This document shows, one piece after another, positions 16,978 through 27,000 of a stretch of 64,000 nucleotides of DNA; positions within the stretch are counted from its first letter, which is position 1; each line of letters begins with the position of its first letter. Under the pieces are notes generated by a model. That model was not told the origin of the DNA. It saw only the letters and a list, made by a program, of their open reading frames with translations, and made no database searches. Made by a program: the position numbers and the translations under genes. Source of the DNA: Chitinophaga rupis (GTDB lineage Bacteria; Bacteroidota; Bacteroidia; Chitinophagales; Chitinophagaceae); contig NZ_FOBB01000011.1 in the NCBI RefSeq assembly GCF_900109685.1, forward strand, positions 193,612-257,611. The letters are read 5' to 3'.

Positions 16978-19185
16978 TCTACTCACTATCTTATCATCCT
17001 TCATAATCTGCTTGTACGCCTTTATGAAAATAGCGCCCAGGTTCTTATGCGGGGGTACGTAATCGCTGAAAAGCTCTTTGTTGCGGGCGTCACCGGCAAA
17101 ACGGGCGCTAAGGCTGGCCCACATTTTTACCCAGTCAACATTTTTACCGCTGCGGATCACCTCTTCCAGTGTACGGATAATAGGCTCGTTTACAAAGCGG
17201 GTACCTACCTGTTTGGAAGAAATAATGTGCGCATCCGGCGATTTCTGCAATACTACCGCCAGGTTATGATAACCGCCGCAGGAGCCCAGCACCACTATCT
17301 TGGCAGAGCTTTGCAGATTATCCAGCGTAGTATTTACATGGTAGCTATGGCCGCGGTGTATGAATACTGTTGGGTGAATATCTTTTTCGTCCAGGTAATC
17401 GCTCAGCTTTTGAATGGCTTCCTTATCCTTGGGCTCATCCAGCGGCAGGTTGGCAAAAATGGTAATGGGCTTGCCTTTTACAGAGGTAATGGTGGTCCAG
17501 GAGGGGCCTTTGCTCACTCTCCAGTCGCCGCCGGAAAAGCTGGTCATAAAGCTGGCATAAGATTCCTGGCCGTCTTTATCACCATAGAAAAATACCTGCT
17601 GGTAAACCGTACCGCTGTCGCTCACCAGGCCGCTGAAATCTACATAGTTCACCGGGGGCAGCTTAAACTTGGCCGCCATATCAGTAGCTTTGGTGGAGTC
17701 GCTGCCCTTGCTCACCTCTGTATCAAACAGGCTGGAAAGCAGCTCATAGATCACGGTACCGCGCTTATCACCTTTTTTAGATACAAACAGGTAGTTCTTT
17801 TTCACTTCCTCCCGCAAAAAGTCCAGCAGCTTGGGATCGCGGATACTGCCAAATGAGTTGGCTACATCCACCGCATCTTCCAGGTCCTCTGTTTTTTCCA
17901 GGCTGCTGATGTATTTTTTCATCAGGTAATTGGCATTTTCCGGCTCCATGGATTTCAGGAAGTTATCCAGGGTGTTAAAACCGGCTGCCATGGCAATGAA
18001 CTTCTTAAAACGGTCAAAGCTTACTACCATCAGCAGGCTGTCGCCACGCGCAGGTTTCATGCGAGCCATCATCTGGTCGTACAAACCGGCGTTGTTATGG
18101 TTGGTGTAGCTGGAGGTAAATAATTCTTCCTGCCCGTTCACGATCAGGTAGTACAGCTCTTCCGGCGTAAAATCCTTTACCACGCGGAAGCGTACGGGCG
18201 CCGGTTCTTCGTGCAGGTCGTTCACCTCACGAATGTAGCGCAGAGAGCGGGCCTGCATATTTTCCATCATGGCTTTTAACCCCAGCGGATTCTGGCCATT
18301 ACTTTTCTTTTGCTGTAATACAACAGAGGTTTTCACCATCTGCTTAAAGTAAGGATAGTCACTATCCACCACTGTTTCCAGGGAATCTATGCTCATAGAG
18401 CCGTCTATCAGCTCATCAATAAAAGGCAGTATACGGGTTGACTGGCCGGAGTTGCCGATCTTTACGATCAGCTGCACTACAGGGTCTTGGTTCTTTTTTA
18501 TGGCAGTAGCTACCGGTGTGTAAGAGGTAGCATAGGTAAGCACCTGGTTAGGATATTTACGGGCCACAGCGGCTATTACAGAATCGGTTACCGGATAATC
18601 CAGGTAGTTGCCTATTTCCGCCATTACGGTTTCCAGGTTCTGAAAGGCGTATTTGCCGAACATAACGCCCCGGGCCTCTTTATAACCGGGGTTTTCCTTA
18701 AAGATCTCTATCAGGTTCTCGCCGGAGTTAAAGGAAAGCTCGCGGGCTATGGGCAGAATGCTTTCTCCCTTAATGTTAGCCTGCATCATATTCCTGTAGG
18801 CCTGTATTATAGCGGGGGCTTCTGCCGGGTCTATTTTATGGTAGGCGCGTTTATTATTGTAGTCGTGCAGCACGCTGTATAAGCCAGACAGGTAGCGGAT
18901 CTTGAGGCGGTGATCCAGGGTGGTATCCCGTTCTATATCCAGCTGCATATCATCCACCTGTTTTATCAGGGCATTCGTTACCTGCAGGTTAATGGTCTGG
19001 TCGTCGGAAACTTTTACCAGGTCATCTGCCTTCCCGTCAAATTTAGCTGCTGCTGCCTGTTCTTTGTCTATGTTATCGTGAAAACCCTGGCGGCCGATAG
19101 GGATGTCTATCTTTTGCTCGCTCTGTCCATATACCACAGCGCCCTGTAAGGCAGCCAGGCATACGAGTATTAAAAATTTATTCAT
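16975..19185 (-). CDS. Exported protein of unknown function with a possible clan CD-like His/Cys dyad
   Basis: A 736-residue protein with a signal peptide (1-20, ending GAVVYG) followed by a long helical region without a motif I recognise. In the C-terminal quarter, a beta-strand/HRGH segment (TVFIHRGHSYH, H610 and H613) is followed 23-26 residues later by a strand ending in cysteine (IVVLGSCGGYHNL, C636). This resembles the strand-His and strand-Cys arrangement of clan CD cysteine peptidases (caspase, gingipain and CHAT types), although the spacing is shorter than in most. No peptidase activity can be claimed. The TAG stop lies within a repeat heptad. A -7 element is visible at 19217-19224. 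Confidence 0.6.
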   Translation of the reverse strand: MNKFLILVCLAALQGAVVYGQSEQKIDIPIGRQGFHDNIDKEQAAAAKFDGKADDLVKVSDDQTINLQVTNALIKQVDDMQLDIERDTTLDHRLKIRYLSGLYSVLHDYNNKRAYHKIDPAEAPAIIQAYRNMMQANIKGESILPIARELSFNSGENLIEIFKENPGYKEARGVMFGKYAFQNLETVMAEIGNYLDYPVTDSVIAAVARKYPNQVLTYATSYTPVATAIKKNQDPVVQLIVKIGNSGQSTRILPFIDELIDGSMSIDSLETVVDSDYPYFKQMVKTSVVLQQKKSNGQNPLGLKAMMENMQARSLRYIREVNDLHEEPAPVRFRVVKDFTPEELYYLIVNGQEELFTSSYTNHNNAGLYDQMMARMKPARGDSLLMVVSFDRFKKFIAMAAGFNTLDNFLKSMEPENANYLMKKYISSLEKTEDLEDAVDVANSFGSIRDPKLLDFLREEVKKNYLFVSKKGDKRGTVIYELLSSLFDTEVSKGSDSTKATDMAAKFKLPPVNYVDFSGLVSDSGTVYQQVFFYGDKDGQESYASFMTSFSGGDWRVSKGPSWTTITSVKGKPITIFANLPLDEPKDKEAIQKLSDYLDEKDIHPTVFIHRGHSYHVNTTLDNLQSSAKIVVLGSCGGYHNLAVVLQKSPDAHIISSKQVGTRFVNEPIIRTLEEVIRSGKNVDWVKMWASLSARFAGDARNKELFSDYVPPHKNLGAIFIKAYKQIMKDDKIVSR

Positions 19186-19368
19186 TTATAGCTATACTTT
19201 TCGCTTTCCCTTATAGCAAATTTACGACCAATTTCCTTACTGCCCCGCGGGACGGCTATTTTTAGATGGTTGTTGATGGCCAGAGTTTAATAAATTGCAG
19301 CCAGATGCTGCGTGCGGCATGACAGTTATAAATACTTGAACGTTTTAATATTAGAAGAATAGTATACT

Positions 19369-20118
19369 ATGCAAACCTTTGTGAGCGATCTTTCCGGCGA
19401 GCACTTTCCTACCTCTCAAAAGGTAAGTGGCCGGTCTATTAAAAAAGAGCTGTTTGACCTGATCAGGAAAGATCATCCACACTTTAATATTAAATGCAGC
19501 CTGGCTATGCCGGAGCTGAACCATTACCGGCAGCAGTATTATGAAGCTTTTTTTGCCAAAGAGATCGGAGAGCTGACGGAGCTGGAAAAAACGGTGATGG
19601 AAAAACTGCGCGACCATGAAACCCTTACAGAGCAGCTGGAAGAAGACATGCAAAAAATACCGCTCACCTATGGGCAGCGGCTGGCGGATAAGATAGCCGA
19701 TTTTGGCGGTAGCTGGACCTTCATAATGCTGTTCATGGGTTTTATACTGGCCTGGACGGGCGTAAATATTTACTGGCTTAGTAACAAAGGTTTTGACCCC
19801 TACCCTTTTATTTTACTGAACCTGCTGCTTAGCTGTGTGGCCGCGCTGCAGGCGCCCCTGATCATGATGAGCCAGAACCGGCAGGAGGAAAAAGACCGGC
19901 AGCGGGCTAAAAATGACTATATGATCAACCTGAAATCAGAGCTGGAAATACGTTTGCTGAATGAAAAAATAGACCGCATGGAGTTAAAACAGCAACAGAA
20001 CGTGCTGGAGCTGCAACAGGGGCAGGTAGAGATGCTGAATGAGCTTACACATGCCCTGAAGCAATTGCATGGCAAAAACACCGATCATAACCAAAAGGAT
20101 ACAAATGTGCCTAAATAA
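19369..20118 (+). CDS. DUF1003 membrane protein
   Basis: A 249-residue inner-membrane protein. A soluble N-terminal part (about 1-100) contains an acidic helical region. Then come the DUF1003 core with GQRLADKIADFGGSWTFI and two adjacent membrane helices (about residues 117-137 and 145-168, the second containing FILLNLLLSCVAALQAPLIMM), and a C-terminal coiled coil (about 175-235) rich in Glu, Gln and Leu. DUF1003 proteins have no firmly established role. It stands alone, with 152 bp to the response regulator. Confidence 0.85.
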   Translation: MQTFVSDLSGEHFPTSQKVSGRSIKKELFDLIRKDHPHFNIKCSLAMPELNHYRQQYYEAFFAKEIGELTELEKTVMEKLRDHETLTEQLEEDMQKIPLTYGQRLADKIADFGGSWTFIMLFMGFILAWTGVNIYWLSNKGFDPYPFILLNLLLSCVAALQAPLIMMSQNRQEEKDRQRAKNDYMINLKSELEIRLLNEKIDRMELKQQQNVLELQQGQVEMLNELTHALKQLHGKNTDHNQKDTNVPK

Positions 20119-20193
20119 TAATGTAGCCCTGCCACCCTGTCCGGGTACCTGGAATTATCGTAACTTACAGTAGGCCAAACAGCCTGGTGACAA

Positions 20194-20244
20194 CTAATTA
20201 ACAATTAGATAATGTTAACTTAACGCAGCGGCTGTTTAATTTTG
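20194..20244 (+). promoter_or_regulatory. Upstream region of the response regulator: palindrome and -7 element
   Basis: CTAATTAACAATTAG (20194-20208) is a 6-bp inverted repeat with a 3-nt spacer. TAATTTTG at 20237-20244 matches TAnnTTTG and lies 26 nt before the ATG. The palindrome could be an operator for autoregulation; this is inference. Confidence 0.45.
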
Positions 20245-20270
20245 TGGCATCTTAATAAAGTGCAATTTTT

Positions 20271-20954
20271 ATGATAGACCAAGCGGTAGTAGGTAAAATA
20301 TTAGTGGTGGATGATGAATCGGATATACTGGAAATTATCAGCTACAACCTCAAATCAGCCGGGTACGATACCGTAACCGCCAAAGATGGAAGTGAAGCCA
20401 TCCAGAAAGCCCGCATCTTCCGCCCCGACCTTATTATGCTGGATATTATGATGCCTAATAAGAATGGGATAGATACCTGCCGGGAGATCAGAAAAATACC
20501 TGAATTTAAAGATACCATGGTGCTGTTCCTCACAGCCCTGAATGATGAAAAGTCTGAAATAGACGGCCTGAATATGGGGGCCGATGATTACATAGCCAAA
20601 CCCATTAAACCCAAATTACTGGTAAGCCGCATCAATGCCCTGTTCCGCCGCCTGCATAAAACAGAAGAAATGCAGATGCAGCTGGGAGACCTGATCATTG
20701 ACCGCGAAAAATTCACCGTAACCTATAAAGGACAGGAAATAATACTGGCTAAAAAAGAGTTTGAGCTGCTGCAGCTGCTGGCATCCAAACCAGGCCGCGT
20801 GTTCCTGCGCAACGAGATCCTGAACCAGGTATGGGGTACCGAAGTAATTGTAGGCGACCGCACCATTGACGTACATATCCGTAAAATACGCCAGAAAATA
20901 GGAATTGACCTGGTAACCACCGTAAAGGGAGTAGGTTATAAGTTTGAAATGTAA
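20271..20954 (+). CDS. OmpR/PhoB-family response regulator
   Basis: A 227-residue two-domain regulator. The receiver domain (about 8-125) has the acidic pair D14-D15, phospho-acceptor D58 in LIMLDIMMPNKNG and the lysine of DYIAKPIKP. The C-terminal winged helix (about 133-225) carries LAKKEFELLQLL and RTIDVHIRKIRQKIG, ending KGVGYKFEM, characteristic of the PhoB/OmpR branch. It is followed by a PhoR-like kinase gene on the same strand, separated by a 232-bp spacer containing a heptad array. Phosphate control is possible but no pst or pho genes are nearby. Confidence 0.93.
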   Translation: MIDQAVVGKILVVDDESDILEIISYNLKSAGYDTVTAKDGSEAIQKARIFRPDLIMLDIMMPNKNGIDTCREIRKIPEFKDTMVLFLTALNDEKSEIDGLNMGADDYIAKPIKPKLLVSRINALFRRLHKTEEMQMQLGDLIIDREKFTVTYKGQEIILAKKEFELLQLLASKPGRVFLRNEILNQVWGTEVIVGDRTIDVHIRKIRQKIGIDLVTTVKGVGYKFEM

Positions 20955-20959
20955 GCCGG

Positions 20960-21136
20960 GCAGAAAGCGCAAAGCATAAAGCTGAAAGCTGCCTGCCGTT
21001 TGCTGATCTGCATTTTCATTAACCTATTTTATCCAACTCATTTATTTTCATATCAAATAGCAAGCAGCTTTTGGGTTTGTGCTTTCTGCTTTATGCTTTT
21101 TGCTTTGCGCCTTTAGCTTTATGCTTTCCGCTTCTA
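20960..21136. repeat. Heptad-phased inverted array between response regulator and kinase, GCTTTNT family
   Basis: The left arm GCAGAAA GCGCAAA then GCATAAA and GCTGAAA begins 6 nt after the response regulator stop (20960-20987). The right arm is ten contiguous units of the GCTTTAT type (21067-21136). A 19-nt stretch of each arm is complementary with one mismatch, so the two genes' transcript would carry a long stem here. Confidence 0.9.
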
Positions 21137-21186
21137 AAAAATTTACCTTAATTTCCCGTTATTACAATAATTACTCACTTTGGAGT

Positions 21187-22236
21187 ATGTTTAAAGCAAA
21201 GAATTTATCGCCTCAAAAGCTGGCGGGATTTACAGCGCTTATTATTTCTGCCGTAATAGCGCTCGGTAGTTTGATCGCAGATGGTTCCTGGCAGGTAATG
21301 CTCACCGCCTTTATACTTACCTTCCTGGTTTCGTACTACCTGTACCTATACACGTTACAGAACTTTATTTACCGGAAAATAAAGCTCATTTACAAATTCA
21401 TTTACCAGACCAAGGCATCCAAACGGGAGGAGTTCTTTAACAAGAACATACTGCCCCTGAAAACCATTGAGGAAGTAAGTGAGGATGTAGAGAAATGGGC
21501 TATCCAGAAAAAAGAGGAGCTGGATATTTTACGCCGCAACGAGGAGTTTCGCAAAGAGTTCCTGCTGAACCTGAGCCATGAGCTGAAAACACCCATTTTT
21601 GCCGTGCAGGGCTATATACATACCCTGCTGGATGGCGCTATAGACGATCCGAATGTGAACAAGGTATTCCTGAAAAACGCCACCAAAAATGTTGACCGCC
21701 TGTGCCATTTGCTGGATGACCTGGACGAAATATCCAAGCTGGAAAGCGGGGAAATGACCATTAACAAGGAAACCTTTGTGATCCAGGATATGATAAAGGA
21801 TATTTTTGATACCCTTTCCCTGAAAGCCAATACCAAAGGCATTAAGTTCAATATTAAAAAAGGCTGCGAAGCACCGGTAGCTGTGCAGGCCGATAAGGAA
21901 AAGATCCGGCAGGTGCTTATGAACCTGGTGGATAATTCCATTAAATACGGTAAGAACGACGGGCATACCATTGCCAGCATTTATGTGATGGACGATAAGC
22001 AGGTGCTGGTGGAAATATCGGACGATGGCATTGGCATTTCTGAAGAACACCTGCCCCGGGTGTTTGAACGGTTTTACCGTACAGACCGCGCCCGCAGCCG
22101 CGATATTGGCGGCACCGGCCTGGGGCTGGCCATTGTAAAACACATTATAGAAGCCCACAACCAAACCATAAACGTACGCAGCAAACCGGAAATAGGCTCC
22201 ACCTTCGGTTTTACCCTGGATACCGGAAGAGAATAA
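21187..22236 (+). CDS. PhoR-like sensor histidine kinase
   Basis: A 349-residue membrane kinase. Two hydrophobic helices near the N-terminus (about residues 13-50) are joined by a very short loop, so there is almost no periplasmic sensor. The DHp domain has H131 in NLSHELKTPI, and the ATPase domain has the N-box NLVDNSIKYG, G1 DDGIGI, F-box RVFERFYRTD and G2 GGTGLGLAIVKH. ATG at 21187 is preferred to an ATG-like start near 21079, because the added 36 residues would just be the translated heptad array. It forms a pair with the response regulator upstream. Confidence 0.9.
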   Translation: MFKAKNLSPQKLAGFTALIISAVIALGSLIADGSWQVMLTAFILTFLVSYYLYLYTLQNFIYRKIKLIYKFIYQTKASKREEFFNKNILPLKTIEEVSEDVEKWAIQKKEELDILRRNEEFRKEFLLNLSHELKTPIFAVQGYIHTLLDGAIDDPNVNKVFLKNATKNVDRLCHLLDDLDEISKLESGEMTINKETFVIQDMIKDIFDTLSLKANTKGIKFNIKKGCEAPVAVQADKEKIRQVLMNLVDNSIKYGKNDGHTIASIYVMDDKQVLVEISDDGIGISEEHLPRVFERFYRTDRARSRDIGGTGLGLAIVKHIIEAHNQTINVRSKPEIGSTFGFTLDTGRE

Positions 22237-22238
22237 TT

Positions 22239-22254
22239 TGCATATCTGCATATC
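22239..22254. repeat. Short octad repeat after the histidine kinase gene
   Basis: TGCATATC occurs twice in tandem, 2 nt after the kinase stop codon. It is short, but it matches the 8-nt phasing of the arrays at 31516 and 51916. Confidence 0.5.
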
Positions 22255-22275
22255 TACACGTTATATTGTTGCTGG

Positions 22276-22899
22276 ATGTCAACCAGGGACAAATATGATG
22301 ACCACGTTCCTTTGCCGGGAGCAGCAGACCAGCTTGCCTGGCAGGCATTTACCCATGACAATGACCTGAGCTCCTTTGAATGGCTGTACCGGCACTTCAT
22401 TCACACCTTACTGGATTACAGCTATAAAATATGCCTGGAAAAAGCGCTGGCAGAGGATGCCGTGCAAAATGTATTCACCTACCTGCTGCTGCACCGGCAG
22501 CAATTACCCCTGCCGCAATCCGTTAAATTCTACTTGCTGCGCTGCGTGCGTAATGAGCTGTTAAAGCTGCTGCGCAAACAGCAGCGGGAACAATTGTTTG
22601 AAACCGTGCTGCAGCTGGAACCAGCCACCACACAGCCGCCGGAGTTAGATGCTTTTTTACAGAAAGAGCAGCTGGCCGCCTTGCAGCAATATATTAACCG
22701 CTTACCAGCCCGGCAAAAAGAGATCATCTACCTGCGCTTTTTTCATGGGCTCAGCTATGCGGAAATTGCCGTAATAATGGAGATAGACCAGAAATCGGCC
22801 TACAAAACCGTGTATAAAGCGCTGGAAGCTCTGCGCCAGATAGTGCCGGGGCCCGCACTCGCCTGGTTATACTTACTCCTCCGTACCTCCTTTCATTAA
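22276..22899 (+). CDS. ECF sigma factor of the SusC/FecR locus
   Basis: A 207-residue ECF sigma-70 factor. Region 2 (about 35-100) has FEWLYRHFIHTLLDYSYKICLEKALAEDAVQNVF, and region 4 (about 140-190) has LPARQKEIIYLRFFHGLSYAEIAVIMEI. A hydrophobic C-terminal tail (LAWLYLLLR) is common in Bacteroidota sigma factors of this class. It precedes fecR, susC and susD on the same strand. With the STN domain on SusC this forms the usual outer-membrane-to-sigma signalling arrangement, presumably activating the locus when substrate is bound. Confidence 0.92.
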   Translation: MSTRDKYDDHVPLPGAADQLAWQAFTHDNDLSSFEWLYRHFIHTLLDYSYKICLEKALAEDAVQNVFTYLLLHRQQLPLPQSVKFYLLRCVRNELLKLLRKQQREQLFETVLQLEPATTQPPELDAFLQKEQLAALQQYINRLPARQKEIIYLRFFHGLSYAEIAVIMEIDQKSAYKTVYKALEALRQIVPGPALAWLYLLLRTSFH

Positions 22900-23013
22900 A
22901 TAGTATTCAAAGAATCCTCTCTTTTTTGAAAAAGATCCAATTCTAAAATTTTTTGAGATCCGGAGGGATAAAATCAGCGCTTCCGATACTCTGTGTAAAA
23001 ATGCCCGGCCTGC

Positions 23014-24018
23014 ATGAAAACAACTGCCGCCTATATAACATATACTGCCTGTGACCTGGCGCTGGACGATGATTTTATCCGCTGGGTAAAAACACCGGAT
23101 GCGGCGGACAATAGCTTCTGGGAAAAATTCCTGGCCGATCATCCGCACAAAGCCACTACCCTGCGGGAAGCCCGTGCCCTGCTGCTGCACTACACCTTTA
23201 CGCCGGCGCCGGTAGATGCGGTAGTAGTGGAAAACATCTGGCAGCAGCTGCAGCTTACACAGGAAAATATATCTCAGCGCAGCTCCCTGTTACGCAGGCT
23301 TGGCAAACAGTGGCGTTATGCAGCCGCTATATTGTTACTGATCACAGCCGGCATTTTCAGCTACCGCCATTTCAGGGCAGTAAACACCGTGGTAATAACC
23401 GGTGCCGGTGAAATGCGCCGCATTACTTTTGCAGATGGTTCACAGGTAGTGCTGAACCAGCAATCCCGCCTGCGGTATAATAACCGGCATCCCTATACGG
23501 TACAGCTGGAAGGCGAAGCCTATTTTACTATACAAAAAAGCGCCCATGCCCCTTTCACCGTACAATGCAGCCGGGGCAATATACAGGTGCTGGGTACCGC
23601 TTTTAATGTAAATACGCAGCAGCAGCTCTTAAAAGTAGTGCTGGAACAGGGCGCTGTGCAGGTAGTACCCGCTAACCCCAAGCTGCCTGCAAAAAAAATG
23701 CAGCCAGGGGAAATGGTTACGATGGATGCGCACGGACTACATACCAAACGCGTACACGCCGCATGGCACACGGCCTGGCGTAATAACCAGCTGCTGTTTT
23801 CCGACGCGCCGCTGGCAGAGATCTTCACTTACCTCACGGATGTTTACGGATGGCAATTTGTTATACAGGACCAGCTAACCCTGGGGAATAAACGTTTTAA
23901 TGGCACTGCGCCGGCAAATGCCCCCGGCCAGCTGCTGGAAAAGATCAGCACCATTTATCAACTAAAGATGGAACGCCGTGCCGACACGGTATTTATCAGC
24001 AAAAGCAGCAAGCATTAG
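23014..24018 (+). CDS. FecR-family anti-sigma factor
   Basis: A 334-residue inner-membrane regulator. A cytoplasmic N-terminal region (about 1-95) would bind the sigma factor. A single membrane helix (about 100-117, AAILLLITAGIF) leads to a periplasmic FecR domain containing GAGEMRRITFADGSQVVLN, and a C-terminal DUF4974-like domain (about 255-334; LLFSDAPLAEIFTYLTDVYGW) that receives the signal from the receptor's STN domain. It lies 114 bp after the sigma gene and 36 bp before susC. Confidence 0.92.
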   Translation: MKTTAAYITYTACDLALDDDFIRWVKTPDAADNSFWEKFLADHPHKATTLREARALLLHYTFTPAPVDAVVVENIWQQLQLTQENISQRSSLLRRLGKQWRYAAAILLLITAGIFSYRHFRAVNTVVITGAGEMRRITFADGSQVVLNQQSRLRYNNRHPYTVQLEGEAYFTIQKSAHAPFTVQCSRGNIQVLGTAFNVNTQQQLLKVVLEQGAVQVVPANPKLPAKKMQPGEMVTMDAHGLHTKRVHAAWHTAWRNNQLLFSDAPLAEIFTYLTDVYGWQFVIQDQLTLGNKRFNGTAPANAPGQLLEKISTIYQLKMERRADTVFISKSSKH

Positions 24019-24054
24019 TTAGTACAACAACCGCAATTAATAAATATTCCAGTT

Positions 24055-27000
24055 ATGAAGAACGTCTTTCACAAAAGATGCTCCGGGCGCTTATTTTTCC
24101 TGGGGTGCTGCCTGTGCTTTCAGCAGGCGGCCGCTGCCCAGGACCTTTCCTGGAACAGCCACGGGGAACAGCGCCAGGGCAAAACAGCGTCTAAAAGCAT
24201 GCTGCTTACAGAAGCGCTATCCAACATTGCCAGCCGCTACCATGTTACTTTTGACTATGACAGTGAAGCCCTGCAGCAAAAACAGGTTACGGCTGAAAAG
24301 GTGCTGCAACACATCAGGAATAACCGCCAGTACACTACGCTGGATACGCTGTTAAAAGACCTGCTCTCCCCTTTTGGGATGAAGGTAAAGCAGTTTGGCA
24401 GCAGCAGCTATACCATCTATATCCCCGGAGCGCCGCCTGTGCAAAGGTTAAACAGCACCACTGCACCTGCTGCTCCCCTACCGGCTGATACCACTATCCA
24501 GGGCCGCATTGTATCTGCCGCAGACGGGCAGCCGCTGCCAGGTGTAAGCGTATTGGTAAAAGGCAGTAATAAAGGCGCAGTGTCTGATGCAGATGGTGTG
24601 TACCATTTACAGGTACCAGACCATAATGCCATTCTGCTGTATCAATACATTGGTTTTGATTCAAGGGAGCTGGCCGCTACGGATAAGGCAACCGCCATCG
24701 TGGCGCTGTCATCCGGCACCAGCTCACTTTCAGAAGTAGTGGTAACCGGTTATACCACGCAGCAAAAGAAAGATATTACCGGTTCCGTTGCAGTGGTGAA
24801 TACTAAAGACCTGCTATCGGTACCGGCCGGCAACTTCGGACAGCAGCTGCAGGGCAGGGCAGCCGGTGTAACCGTTACCAGCAACGCAGCCCCGGGCGCC
24901 GGCGTATCCATGCGTATACGTGGTATTGGTACCATTAATGATAATGGCCCGCTGTATGTAATTGACGGGGTATCTACCCGCAGTCAAAGCCTGAACAGCT
25001 TAAACCCGAACGATATTGAATCCATACAGGTGCTGAAGGATGCTGCATCCGCCTCTATTTACGGCGCACAGGCCAGCAACGGCGTAGTGATCATCACCAC
25101 TAAAAAAGGTAAGGCCGGCGTATCTAAAATATCTTACGATGCGTATTACGGTATGCAGTACCCCGGCAAAGGACCGGATCTGCTGAACACCAATGAATGG
25201 GCAAACCTGATCTGGACCGGCCTTAAAAATGCAGGCCAGGTAAGCGGCAACGGCAATCCCAATCATCCGCAGTTTGGCAATGGCGCGCAGCCGGTAGTGC
25301 CTTATTACATATTACCTGCCGGCAAAGCGCAGGGTACGGTGGATGAAAGTAAATACGACCTTAGCACCAACCAGATCGTAAAGGCTAACCAGGCAGGCAC
25401 TAACTGGTATAAGGAAATATTTGCACCCGCTTCTATCCAGAACCACCAGCTTACCGGCAGCGGCGGTTCTGACAAAGGCAATTATGCTTTTGGGCTCAAC
25501 TATTTTAACCAGCAGGGTATTTTAAAGTACACCAACTTCAAACGTTACTCCGCCCGCATTAATACGGCGCTGAATGTAAAGGAGCATATCCGTTTTGGGG
25601 AGAACCTGCAGGTATCCTTCACAGAGTCTACCGGCGGGGATTATGCCAGCGGGGAAGGCAATGCCATTGTAAATGCCATGCGCCTGCCGCCCATTATACC
25701 GGTGTATGATATTGACGGCAATTTTGCCGGTACCCGCGGGGCGGGGTTGGGCAATGCTTCTAACCCCTATGCAATGTTATACCGCGGTAAGGATAATAAA
25801 ACAAAAGGCTTCCGCGCATTCGGTAATGCCTATACGGAAATTACATTGCTGAAGGGATTGCAGTTCAAATCCAGCTTTGGTATTGATTATACCAACAGCA
25901 CCGGCTATAGCTTCTCCTACCTGAACCCGGAACATTCAGAGCCTGCGGCCAATAACTCTTTCAACGAATCATCCAACTACAACCTGCGCTGGGTATTTAC
26001 CAACACGCTCAATTATAAAAGGAACTTTGGTTATCATTCGCTGAACGTCTTATTAGGCACAGAAGCCATTTCAGAAAATGGCCGTAACCTGAAAGCCGGG
26101 CGCTTTAATTATTTCAGCACATCGCCGCTTGTATGGGACCTGAATAATGGCGATCCCAGTACACAAACCAACGGCAGCAACCGTACGCAAACGGCGCTGG
26201 CATCTATGTTCGGGCGGGTTGATTATGCTTACCATGATAAATACCTGTTTACCGGCATCCTGCGCCGGGATGGGGTTTCCCGCTTTGCGCCGGACCACCG
26301 TTATGGTATTTTCCCTGCTGCCAGTGTGGGATGGCGTTTGTCTGAAGAGCCTTTCCTGAAATCCGTAACCTGGATAGATGAGCTGAAGCTGCGCGCCGGT
26401 GTGGGCGCTACGGGCAACCAGGAAATTCCGCGTGCATATAACTACGCCTATGAATACGGCACCAGCCCCGGTACCTCCAACTATGACCTGGGCGGTACCA
26501 GCAACAGCACCGTGATCGGGTATTACCTGGCTAACCTAGGCAATCCTGAAACCGTATGGGAATCTACGGTAATGACCAACATTGGCCTGGACCTTACCAT
26601 TCTCAATGGCCGTATGGAGCTGAATGCAGAAGTATATGACCGCCGCACCAACGGCATGCTTACCCAGCCTCAGCTTACTGCGCTGGCCGGCCGTGCTAAT
26701 GCGCCCTTTGTGAACATTGGCGATATGAAGAATACCGGGATAGACCTGAACCTGAACTACCACGATAAAATAGGCGGTGACCTCCGCTATGAAGTGGGCG
26801 TTACTTTCAGCCACTATAAAAATGAAGTGCTTCGTTTAGGCGATAGCGGTACAGAGCAGATCTTCAGCGGCGGCACCCGTTACGGCACCATTACACTTAC
26901 CCAGAAAGGGCAGCCCGTATCCATGTTCTATGGCTACCAGATAGAAGGCATTTTCCAGAATGAGAACGAAGTAAAAACGCATGCCCTGCAAACCGGTATG

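Noticed and set aside
20960..21186. Start of the histidine kinase at 21079
   Set aside because: The first 36 codons would be the GCTTTNT heptads in translation; the membrane helices begin after the ATG at 21187.
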